DNA from: Alphaproteobacteria bacterium
GTDB taxonomy: Bacteria > Pseudomonadota > Alphaproteobacteria > Micavibrionales > Micavibrionaceae
Length of the DNA: 12,536 bases
Direction of reading: 5' to 3'
NCBI GenBank assembly: GCA_023141075.1
Contig: JAGLKL010000017.1
Coordinates: 1-12,536, forward strand
A program made the position numbers and the translations under genes. The notes beneath the pieces are model-generated. The model had not been told where the DNA came from, did no database searches, and saw only the letters and a program-made list of their open reading frames with translations. Positions 1 to 6,024 of this stretch are shown here, piece by piece; within the stretch, counting starts at the first letter, position 1; each line of letters begins with the position of its first letter.

Positions 1-521
1 TCAAAATCAAATGCTTTCGATGCGTCAATATAAGATTGGCTGACATTGTTGTAATCGCCAAACCACGCGATTTTTTTACCTTGTAAAGTGCCTCTATGTT
101 CTTCGATAGTCATCATATCGGCCATGATCTGGCAGGGATGAGAACGATCGGTCATAGCGTTAATCACCGGGACGGAAGAATAATCGGCCAGTTCCTGCAA
201 TTTATCATGATCGCTCATGCGCACCATGATAGCATCAACATAACGTGAAAGTGTTTTAGCCGTGCTTTCGATACTCTCCGCGCCGCCAAGCTGCATATCT
301 CCCTTGCTCATCACTACGGTATGTCCGCCAAGCTGTTTCATTGCAATTTCAAAAGAAATGCGTGTCCGCGTGGACAGTTTATCAAAGACCATAGCCAGTG
401 ACAGTCCCTTCAATAATTGCGGTGGGTTAAATTTCTGCTTTTTCAGATTATGCGCCGATTTAAGAATTTTTTTCAATGCTTCCGGCTCAATTTCTGGCAA
501 GTCCATAAAATGCTTAACCAT
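1..521 (-). CDS. argF: Ornithine carbamoyltransferase, N-terminal 173 codons (3' end cut by window edge)
   Basis: The protein joins ornithine and carbamoyl phosphate to make citrulline in the cytoplasm, the sixth step of arginine synthesis. Seen directly: the reading frame opens at the ATG ending at 521 (MVKHFMDLPEIEP...) and stays open to the edge. The carbamoyl-phosphate loop STRTR is at residues 50-54, followed by ISFE and QLGGHTVVMS. The second phosphate-site motif SHPCQ is at residues 127-131 within DRSHPCQIMAD. The start of the ornithine domain, GKKIAWFGDYNNV, is near the cut. This is the anabolic OTCase pattern seen in alphaproteobacteria. The ornithine-binding C-terminal half is missing, so the acetyl- or succinyl-ornithine-specific relatives cannot be fully excluded, although STRTR and HPCQ fit the standard enzyme. 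It is the last visible gene of the arginine operon and starts 2 bases after the argD stop, so coupled translation is likely. Confidence 0.93.
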   Translation of the reverse strand, partial: MVKHFMDLPEIEPEALKKILKSAHNLKKQKFNPPQLLKGLSLAMVFDKLSTRTRISFEIAMKQLGGHTVVMSKGDMQLGGAESIESTAKTLSRYVDAIMVRMSDHDKLQELADYSSVPVINAMTDRSHPCQIMADMMTIEEHRGTLQGKKIAWFGDYNNVSQSYIDASKAFDF

Positions 522-523
522 TT

Positions 524-1723
524 TTATTCCATTTCTCTCAGTGTTTTCTCAATAATTTCCAGCCCCTTGCGTGCGTCATCTTCCTGAAGGATCAAAGGAG
601 GGACAAGACGCAGCGTTGCTTTTCCGGCAAGCGTGCCCATAAAGCCGTTTTTCTGCAAGGCGCGGAACAGCTTTTTGGTATCAAAAACCGTATCAATCCC
701 GATCATCAGACCCCGTCCGCGCAGATCGGTAATCGCGCCCGTATCTTTTGCGATACGCTCAAGCCCGTCAAACAATATGCTGGAGACATGGCGAATATTC
801 TCTAAAAAGCTGTCTTTGCTGATTTCCTCAAAGGTGCAGAGAACCATTGCGCTGGCAAGGGGATTCCCACCAAAGGTTGTCCCGTGCATGCCCGGCTGCA
901 AAGCATCGCCAAATTCTTTCTTGGCTCCCATAACACCAACCGGGTAGCCTGCGCCAATGCCTTTGGCCCAAGCTACAAGATCAGGCTCAACCCCATAGGA
1001 TTGATAGGCAAAGAGCGAACCGATACGTCCCAGCCCTGTTTGCACTTCATCAAAAATCAGACACACATGATGTGCATCACATAAAGCGCGTAACTCTTTC
1101 ATAAACGCCGGATCAGACGGAATCACGCCGCTCTCGCCTTGAATCGGCTCGATAATAACGGCTGCCGTTTTATCATTAATCAAAGCTTTGACGCTCTCGA
1201 TATTATTATATTCGGCAAAGTCCACATTCGGGATATAAGGATCAAAAAAAGGCTGACTCAGGCGCTTTTCCGTCACGCTGGCTGCGCCGTATGTTCGCCC
1301 GTGGAAAGAGTCGCGAAAAGCTATAATATGGTTGCAGTCTTTGCCTTTATTATCATACGCCCATTTACGCGCACATTTAAGCGCTGCCTCAGTGCTTTCC
1401 GAGCCGCTATTACAAAAAAACACTTGGTCAAAACAACTTGCTTCAACCAGACTTTTGGCTGCTTTATACTTTGTTTCTGTGACATAAGAAGCTTGGCAGG
1501 TCATCAAGTGTGCGGCCTGTTTGTTCAGAGTTTCCAACACCTTGGGGTGAGCATGCCCCAAAGAGGCCACCGCAATACCGGCGGCAAAGTCGAGATATTC
1601 TTTTCCTTCCGAGTCATAGCAATACATGCCCTTGGCATGATCCATGATGACCGGTTGCAACCCATAGGTCTTAACCAGCAGTTCATTTGATTCATCAATA
1701 ATATTTTGCACAGACAAACCCAT
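524..1723 (-). CDS. argD: Acetylornithine aminotransferase (class III PLP aminotransferase)
   Basis: This enzyme transfers an amino group from glutamate to N-acetylglutamate semialdehyde to give N-acetylornithine. The 399 residues are the normal family length. Seen directly: the fold-type I class III pattern, with the PLP-phosphate loop NSGSES at 105-110, FHGRTYGAASVT at 140-151, and the cofactor-ring aspartate in IFDEVQTGLGR (D225, Q228). The Schiff-base lysine is K254 in AWAKGIGAGYPVG, and HGTTFGGNPLA follows near 280-290. Its position between argB and argF, with 2-base gaps on both sides, supports ArgD over the related succinylornithine or GABA aminotransferases, though substrate choice cannot be read from sequence alone. 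A strong Shine-Dalgarno (GGAGGA) lies inside the last codons of argB. A long antisense frame across the gene is a shadow. Confidence 0.95.
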   Translation of the reverse strand: MGLSVQNIIDESNELLVKTYGLQPVIMDHAKGMYCYDSEGKEYLDFAAGIAVASLGHAHPKVLETLNKQAAHLMTCQASYVTETKYKAAKSLVEASCFDQVFFCNSGSESTEAALKCARKWAYDNKGKDCNHIIAFRDSFHGRTYGAASVTEKRLSQPFFDPYIPNVDFAEYNNIESVKALINDKTAAVIIEPIQGESGVIPSDPAFMKELRALCDAHHVCLIFDEVQTGLGRIGSLFAYQSYGVEPDLVAWAKGIGAGYPVGVMGAKKEFGDALQPGMHGTTFGGNPLASAMVLCTFEEISKDSFLENIRHVSSILFDGLERIAKDTGAITDLRGRGLMIGIDTVFDTKKLFRALQKNGFMGTLAGKATLRLVPPLILQEDDARKGLEIIEKTLREME

Positions 1724-1725
1724 AA

Positions 1726-2646
1726 CTATTTTCCTCCTATGGTTTTTTGTATTTCAACTTCATTCATATAATTCTCACGCTCGCTTTCTTGCATGATCAT
1801 TGTACCCGGTCCAACGGATTCAAAAATTTCTTTGTGCAAGGCATTTTTTTTCAATCCGTTAATTAGATGAATGCGCTTTACACCACCATTTAATGCCCCC
1901 ATACAATTTTCCATTTTTACACGCATGCCATCCGTTGAAATGCCTTCATCAATCAAACGGGGAATATCCTTGTTAGTGAGCATCTTAACGATCTGACCGT
2001 CAATCTTTACTCCATCGACATCGCTCATAAAAATCAGCTTGTCAGCTTTAAGACTGGAGGCTAACTCAGTTGCAATCGTATCGGCATTGATATTACACAA
2101 AATTCCGTCTTTGCTGATGGCTAAACAAGCAGAGGCAATAAAGTCTCTATTTTTTAGCAGATGCTGGATTGGACGCGAATGAACATCGAGAATATCTCCA
2201 ACAAAACCAAAATCAATAGGTTCTTTCGGACGTATCACTATATCCATCCAGTTTGCCGGAACAACATTAAAACTAGCACCATCCAGACCATTTTGCTGCA
2301 TGGCTTCACAGACGCTCAATGACAAATCGCCGCCAATGACCTCACGAATCACTTGAATAACATTATCATCTGTAATACGTCGGCCATTGTGTTTTTTAAT
2401 CTCAATTTTGCGTGCTTTGCAGGCTTCGTCAATTATGCGTCCGCCGCCGTAAATCAACACTACTTTTGTGCCAATCAAGGTCAACTCGCGGATATTGGCA
2501 ATCAGATTGCTTCGTGCTGTCTCATCCTCAATCACTGAACCGCTGGCCTTTACAACAAAAAGTGCATTACGGAACTTGCTTTCATAAAAAGCATTAATGA
2601 AAAAGTCAGGGAGTTTTTTATTTGCTTCTTTTCTTGTTTCACTCAT
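1726..2646 (-). CDS. argB: N-acetylglutamate kinase, sequence-divergent form
   Basis: Predicted to phosphorylate N-acetylglutamate with ATP, the second and usually feedback-controlled step of arginine synthesis. At 306 residues it is slightly longer than most. Seen directly: the amino-acid-kinase fold signatures FVVKASGS (K33), VLIYGGGRIIDE (GGG 67-69), GRRITDDNV, the substrate segment NGLDGASFNVV near 119-129, GFVGDI, NINADTIATELA (185-196) and LKADKLIFMSDVDGV. Odd points: the usual first motif reads close to K-x-GG-A/N and the second GGGPQI, whereas here they read KASGSVI and GGGRIID. An N-terminal helix of about 25 residues and the C-terminal EIFESVGPGTMI resemble the features that make hexameric kinases arginine-sensitive, so feedback inhibition is inferred. 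Context (argC upstream, argD downstream) makes ArgB far more likely than another amino acid kinase. The start is set by AAGGA formed at the argC stop, 9 bases before the ATG. Confidence 0.88.
   Translation of the reverse strand: MSETRKEANKKLPDFFINAFYESKFRNALFVVKASGSVIEDETARSNLIANIRELTLIGTKVVLIYGGGRIIDEACKARKIEIKKHNGRRITDDNVIQVIREVIGGDLSLSVCEAMQQNGLDGASFNVVPANWMDIVIRPKEPIDFGFVGDILDVHSRPIQHLLKNRDFIASACLAISKDGILCNINADTIATELASSLKADKLIFMSDVDGVKIDGQIVKMLTNKDIPRLIDEGISTDGMRVKMENCMGALNGGVKRIHLINGLKKNALHKEIFESVGPGTMIMQESERENYMNEVEIQKTIGGK
1732..1737 (-). promoter_or_regulatory. argD ribosome binding site embedded in the argB 3' end
   Basis: On the minus strand GGAGGA stands 8 bases before the argD ATG (1723) and is formed by the two glycine codons just before the final lysine codon of argB. 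It is the clearest Shine-Dalgarno in the operon and fixes the argD start. Confidence 0.85.
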
Positions 2647-2658
2647 ATATCATAGTCC

Positions 2659-3657
2659 TTATGGATAGACGGGGCTCAATGTCAGCAACCCCTCGCCTTC
2701 ATCATAGCCGCACATAATGTTCATGTTCTGAATGGCGCAGCCCGAAGCACCTTTCACCAGATTGTCCAGTGCGCCTTGCACAATATAATTGCGCGGGGCA
2801 ACTTTCTGAATACTTAGATCGCAAAAATTCGAGCCTGTGATATTGGCCAGCTCGACATTTTCTGTTACGCGCAAGAAAGAGTGGGGTGCATAAAGCTTGG
2901 TCATATCTTCGATATTATATTCTTCGCTCGTGCGCACAAAGCCGGTGGCAAAAATTCCGCGCGAGAAAGGCCCTGAACCGGGCACAAAATTAAGCTGCTC
3001 TTCCGAAATTTTTGCCGTTCGGCAGATTTCCGGGATATGGCGGTGCTTATTTATATTATAGCTCTTAAAGTTGTGAGAGCGCACAGGATGGTGAGTGCCT
3101 TGGTTGGCTGAACGTCCTGCACCGCTGGAACCGGTAACCGCGATAATATCTGCGTGTTCAATAATGCCTGCAAACGGATAAAGCAGGAACTGAGAAAGCA
3201 GGGCGAAACATCCCGGATTGGCAACAATGTCGGCATCCGCAATATCTTCATGTGCAACAATTTCCGGGGCGCCATATACTGCCTCATCCAGTAATGCAGG
3301 ATAATTATGAGGTGTTTTGTAATATTTTTCATACGTTGAAACATCATCCAGACGAAAATCCGCGGACAAGTCGATGACTTTGGTTTTTTTATACAAAGCT
3401 GCGACAGTATCTTGCGCTGTTTTATGAGGCAGGCAGAGGAAAACAACATCACTGTCATTTGCGATTATCTCCAGATCAGGATTGGATACCATCAGATCCA
3501 TATGTGCCAAATGGGGGTAAACCACGCCAATAGGTACGCTGTCATGTTGACGCGATGTAACATGAACAATTTGCGCATATTTATGCGCATTGAGCAAGCG
3601 GAGCAATTCCAGCCCTGTATAGCCGGTTATGCCGATAATTGATATGCGTGTAACCAT
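2659..3657 (-). CDS. argC: N-acetyl-gamma-glutamyl-phosphate reductase
   Basis: This enzyme reduces N-acetylglutamyl phosphate to the semialdehyde with NADPH. Seen directly: the Rossmann loop RISIIGITGYTGLELLRLL at the N terminus, LCLPHKTAQ, the DLSADFRL segment, and the catalytic cysteine in ANPGCFA (about residue 150 from this start). SSGAGRS and the conserved HRHIPEI segment follow. The length (332 residues) is usual for the family. I chose the ATG at 3657, giving MVTRISIIG, because the GxxGYTG loop normally lies within about 15 residues of the N terminus. An in-frame ATG at 3681 would add MDGFDNIK. Neither start has a good Shine-Dalgarno. Both starts lie inside the end of the upstream P-loop gene (31- or 55-base overlap), so translation is probably coupled to that gene. 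Confidence 0.94.
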   Translation of the reverse strand: MVTRISIIGITGYTGLELLRLLNAHKYAQIVHVTSRQHDSVPIGVVYPHLAHMDLMVSNPDLEIIANDSDVVFLCLPHKTAQDTVAALYKKTKVIDLSADFRLDDVSTYEKYYKTPHNYPALLDEAVYGAPEIVAHEDIADADIVANPGCFALLSQFLLYPFAGIIEHADIIAVTGSSGAGRSANQGTHHPVRSHNFKSYNINKHRHIPEICRTAKISEEQLNFVPGSGPFSRGIFATGFVRTSEEYNIEDMTKLYAPHSFLRVTENVELANITGSNFCDLSIQKVAPRNYIVQGALDNLVKGASGCAIQNMNIMCGYDEGEGLLTLSPVYP

Positions 3658-4712
3658 CTTGATATTATCAAATCCATCCATTCCGTTGTTGGGTTAAAGG
3701 CATTATAAGACATAACACCCAGTTCATCGTGGATAATATTTTTACCTACGTCATTATCTGTAACAGGGCCGCTGACGATATCCAGAGGAACACCGATAGA
3801 AGCGCAAGAGCGCACAAGCCCGGCGGCTCCTACAGGATCGTTCGCGCAGCCAATATGCAGCCGCACATTATTTTTAATTTCCGGGATTTTTAGCACGTCT
3901 TCCACCCCGTATTTTCCCATCAGTCCATCGCCAAACTCGACAATAATTGCATCAGGTTCTCTATTTCCATGCGCCGGGTCTTTTTGGCTCAGATAATCCA
4001 GTGCGCCTTTTGTCATCTCAGTAATCATCTGTGCATTCAAATTGGCTGTAGAGGGGATACCTGCATCCACAAAGGACACGGATTTATAAACGCCGTAATC
4101 ATGCATTTTGTACAAATCACGCAAAGCACCAACACCGGTGAGCTTTGCTCCGGCCAGTTTCATACCCATACGCGACAAAGTTTTTGTAATTTCGACTGCC
4201 ACTGTTGTCTTCCCGCTATCCATCGATGTCCCGGTAACAATAATCAGAGGCACGGTACTTTGCATGGAGGATTTCGCTGCAAAAAGTGTTTTTTGGTTGA
4301 TATTGGCTATCTGGCCATCACGGACAATGCCGCCCAGAATGCGAATACGCAAAGGTTGTCCGACCGCTTTGACGTTTGCACTTGTACACTCACCGGCCAC
4401 GCCGCCCATATTGAGCAAATGAATCATATCTCCAGGATAAAGAGATTTTGGCAAAACGCCAACAAACCCCTTAAGTGCCAGCCGCTCTCCAAGCACCACA
4501 GCAACAACATCGCTTTTCTTAAGTTTGGAAAAACGCCCCGAAGGCAGCTCTAACTCATTATAAATAGTTTTATCTTCCAGAATCTTGGCTGCCAGCACCG
4601 TGCCCATATCACAAGGTAGTCTCACCGCAGGATCATCCATAATTTCCTGTTTGTGGGCAAGCTCCAGATTCTTTGTAACTGAGCCGATTTTATCTATGAG
4701 TATTCCTGTCAT
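3627..4712 (-). CDS. P-loop NTPase-fold protein heading the arginine operon, possibly DUF1611-like
   Basis: I do not recognise this 361-residue protein with certainty. Seen directly: residues 1 to about 140 form a separate domain rich in short beta strands (GTVLAAKIL, DVVAVVLGERLALKGFVGV, GDMIHLLN, LRIRILGGIV). A nucleotide-binding domain follows with Walker A VTGTSMDSGKTT (P-loop 161-170), a switch-like AGAKLTGVG near 187-195, a DAG segment near 216-218 and an acidic strand DAIIVEFGDG at 254-263. There is no signal peptide or membrane helix, so it is cytoplasmic. The GTxxxxGKTT loop resembles BioD, MobB and DUF1611 proteins. DUF1611 members called DgcN have been reported to N-acetylate D-glutamate, which is suggestive because this gene leads the operon and overlaps argC. 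Function is inference only: an N-acyltransferase, a ligase or a regulatory NTPase are all possible. Its start has only a weak ribosome site. Confidence 0.7.
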   Translation of the reverse strand: MTGILIDKIGSVTKNLELAHKQEIMDDPAVRLPCDMGTVLAAKILEDKTIYNELELPSGRFSKLKKSDVVAVVLGERLALKGFVGVLPKSLYPGDMIHLLNMGGVAGECTSANVKAVGQPLRIRILGGIVRDGQIANINQKTLFAAKSSMQSTVPLIIVTGTSMDSGKTTVAVEITKTLSRMGMKLAGAKLTGVGALRDLYKMHDYGVYKSVSFVDAGIPSTANLNAQMITEMTKGALDYLSQKDPAHGNREPDAIIVEFGDGLMGKYGVEDVLKIPEIKNNVRLHIGCANDPVGAAGLVRSCASIGVPLDIVSGPVTDNDVGKNIIHDELGVMSYNAFNPTTEWMDLIISRWLHAYQLSA

Positions 4713-4780
4713 CTTTTTACTTCATTCCATTTGGTCAGATCATTATTATATGCACCAAAAAACGCAGTAGGATAATTACC

Positions 4781-4829
4781 TTGTAAGGGAATATCACTTC
4801 AGCCTGAAAACATTCTTTGTATAGGGAAT
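4781..4829. repeat. Pair of direct repeats in the arginine operon leader
   Basis: On the plus strand TTGTAAGGGAAT (4781-4792) and TTGTATAGGGAAT (4817-4829) recur 36 bases apart and differ by one inserted base and one substitution. They lie between the probable promoter and the first gene. They could be paired protein-binding sites or RNA-pairing elements, since TTCCC in the transcript could also pair with the upstream GGGAA. A chance duplication is possible. Confidence 0.35.
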
Positions 4830-4870
4830 TCTTTCTGTATTAAGAAGACTTAGCTACACAAACACAATTT

Positions 4871-4894
4871 CAGCGACGGGAAGGTTCCCTGCTG
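4871..4894 (-). other. Hairpin in the arginine operon leader RNA
   Basis: The arms CAGC (4871-4874) and GCTG (4891-4894), with inner arms GGGA (4878-4881) and TCCC (4886-4889), give a two-part stem with a 4-base loop and a small internal bulge. It begins 4 bases after the stop codon of the Arg-rich mini-ORF. The 3' arm also contains CGTCG, which can pair with CGACG in the last two Arg codons (4902-4906), giving an alternative fold. No run of U follows, so it is not a standard terminator. Confidence 0.45.
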
Positions 4895-4897
4895 TTG

Positions 4898-4933
4898 CTA
4901 TCGTCGGTTTCTGTCGCGTCGTGTCCTAATCAT
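4898..4933 (-). CDS. Candidate arginine leader peptide mini-ORF (11 codons)
   Basis: Seen directly: the minus strand from 4933 reads MIRTRRDRNRR and then TAG, with 6 Arg codons (AGG, CGA, CGC, AGA, CGA, CGA) in 11. It lies just before the arginine operon, and a hairpin follows the stop. Leader peptides rich in the end-product amino acid control his, leu, thr and trp operons by attenuation, so an arginine-sensing role is a reasonable inference. Against it: there is no Shine-Dalgarno before this ATG, the ATG overlaps the -10 of the best promoter (which would start transcription downstream of it), and no U-run terminator is visible. The same frame is open upstream to an ATG at 4981 that overlaps the yejE stop as ATGA and has AAGG before it, giving 27 codons ending in the Arg-rich part. 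That form would run through the yejE terminator. Confidence 0.35.
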   Translation of the reverse strand: MIRTRRDRNRR

Positions 4934-4958
4934 AGTGGCATTAAAAACACAATGGCAA
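4929..4958 (-). promoter_or_regulatory. Probable sigma70-type promoter of the arginine operon
   Basis: On the minus strand TTGCCA (4953-4958) and TATGAT (4929-4934) are separated by 18 bases. The -35 matches TTGACA at 4-5 of 6 positions and the -10 matches TATAAT at 5 of 6. The predicted transcript would start near 4922, leaving an untranslated leader of about 210 bases before the P-loop gene. The -35 lies within the loop and 3' arm of the preceding terminator. Confidence 0.6.
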
Positions 4959-4966
4959 ACATTGTG
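4941..4966 (-). terminator. Intrinsic terminator after yejE
   Basis: On the minus strand CACAATG (4960-4966), the 5-base loop TTTGC and CATTGTG (4948-4954) form a perfect 7-bp stem, directly followed by TTTTT (4943-4947). An A-rich stretch before the stem can extend the pairing with the U-run. It begins 11 bases after the yejE stop codon and should end the transporter transcript. Confidence 0.8.
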
Positions 4967-4977
4967 CAAGTTTTTAT

Positions 4978-6021
4978 TCATCCAATGCCCTTGCGCGGAT
5001 CAAATGCATCGCGCACAGCCTCACCGATAAAAGTCAGCAAGCTTAGCATTGTTGTCAGTGTTAAAAAAGCGGTAATCCCCAGCCAAGGCGCTTCTATAAG
5101 GTGGTTTTTCCCTTGAGCGAGCAATTCTCCTAAAGAGGGGCTTCCCGGTGGCATGCCTAGCCCCAGAAAATCCAGTGCGGTAAGCGAAGTAATTGAAGCA
5201 GTCAGAACAAAAGGCATATAAGTCAATGCCGCTACCATCGCATTGGGCAGAACGTGGCGTACTATGATCGTTGTATCGGAAATACCAAGAGCTTTGGCTG
5301 CACGCACATAATCAAAATTCCGTGCCCGAAGGAATTCCGCACGCACCACATCAACTAGTTTAAGCCAAGAAAATAAAAGCAAAATAATCAGCAAGCTCCA
5401 AAACCCCGGGGTGAACATGGAAGAAAAGATTATCAGGATATACAGGTAAGGCAGGCTGGCCCATGCCTCGATTGCACGTTGCATAAACAAATCCAGTCTG
5501 CCGCCATAATAGCCTTGTATTGCACCAATGGTAATGCCGATTATTGTGCTTATCAGGGTCAGGATCAGGCCAAAAATCACCGATATGCGAAAGCCGTAAA
5601 TCACCCGCGCCACCACATCGCGCCCCTGTCCATCTGTCCCCAGCCAGTTTACGTAGTCTGGCGGGGTAGGAGGAGGATCTGATATCCCATAGTAAATCGT
5701 GTCATAGGAAAAAGGAATAGGAGGCCAGAGTATCCAGCCTTCATCGCCGTTTTTTCCAACAATCAATTCTTGCACAAATTTATCGCGGTATTCGGCGTTG
5801 GTTTCAAAATCTCCCCCAAAAACCGTTTCCGGGTAATCGACAAAAACCGGAAAATACAATTCGCCCTTATAGCTGAGCATTATCGGGTTGTCATTAGCAA
5901 TAAACTTGGCGTTTAGAGCTACGAATAGAAGTATCAGAAAAATCCAAAAACTCCAGTAGCCACGTTTATTGTTTTTAAACTGATAAAGTCTGCGTTGCGT
6001 TATGGGAGAAAGTTGAATCAT
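4978..6021 (-). CDS. yejE: Peptide ABC transporter permease, YejE type
   Basis: This is the second membrane subunit of an oligopeptide importer; the E. coli YejABEF system takes up peptides such as microcin C. Seen directly: 347 residues, with a first membrane helix at about 23-40 (YWSFWIFLILLFVALNA). A long periplasmic stretch (about 41-125) precedes NWLGTDGQGRDVVARVIYG (125-143), which marks DppC/OppC-type permeases. Several more helices and the ATPase-docking EAA loop RAAKALGISDTTIIVRHVLPN (240-260) follow. The long first periplasmic segment with YPETVFGGDF is typical of YejE rather than OppC. It starts 3 bases after the yejB stop. No ATPase gene follows; instead a terminator lies just beyond the stop. 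The stop codon overlaps an ATG (ATGA) that opens the extended frame of the Arg-rich mini-ORF. Confidence 0.92.
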   Translation of the reverse strand: MIQLSPITQRRLYQFKNNKRGYWSFWIFLILLFVALNAKFIANDNPIMLSYKGELYFPVFVDYPETVFGGDFETNAEYRDKFVQELIVGKNGDEGWILWPPIPFSYDTIYYGISDPPPTPPDYVNWLGTDGQGRDVVARVIYGFRISVIFGLILTLISTIIGITIGAIQGYYGGRLDLFMQRAIEAWASLPYLYILIIFSSMFTPGFWSLLIILLLFSWLKLVDVVRAEFLRARNFDYVRAAKALGISDTTIIVRHVLPNAMVAALTYMPFVLTASITSLTALDFLGLGMPPGSPSLGELLAQGKNHLIEAPWLGITAFLTLTTMLSLLTFIGEAVRDAFDPRKGIG

Positions 6022-6024
6022 GGG

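Noticed and set aside
1139..1690. 183-codon open frame on the plus strand opposite argD
   Set aside because: It lies wholly antisense to a gene with complete aminotransferase motifs, its translation resembles no known family, and every confident gene here is on the minus strand.
3969..4553. 194-codon plus-strand frame opposite the P-loop gene, and a similar 184-codon frame at 10480-11034 opposite yejA
   Set aside because: Both are shadows of long minus-strand coding regions. Their Cys/His-rich or irregular translations are typical of antisense frames.
4745..4750. TATAAT on the minus strand 32 bases before the P-loop gene as a second arginine promoter
   Set aside because: The -10 is perfect, but the hexamer 17 bases upstream (ATCCTA) is a poor -35 and the region is A/T-rich, so I do not list it as a feature.
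4713..4977. ArgR boxes in the arginine leader
   Set aside because: I looked for paired TGAAT-N4-ATTCA-like 18-bp sites and found none.
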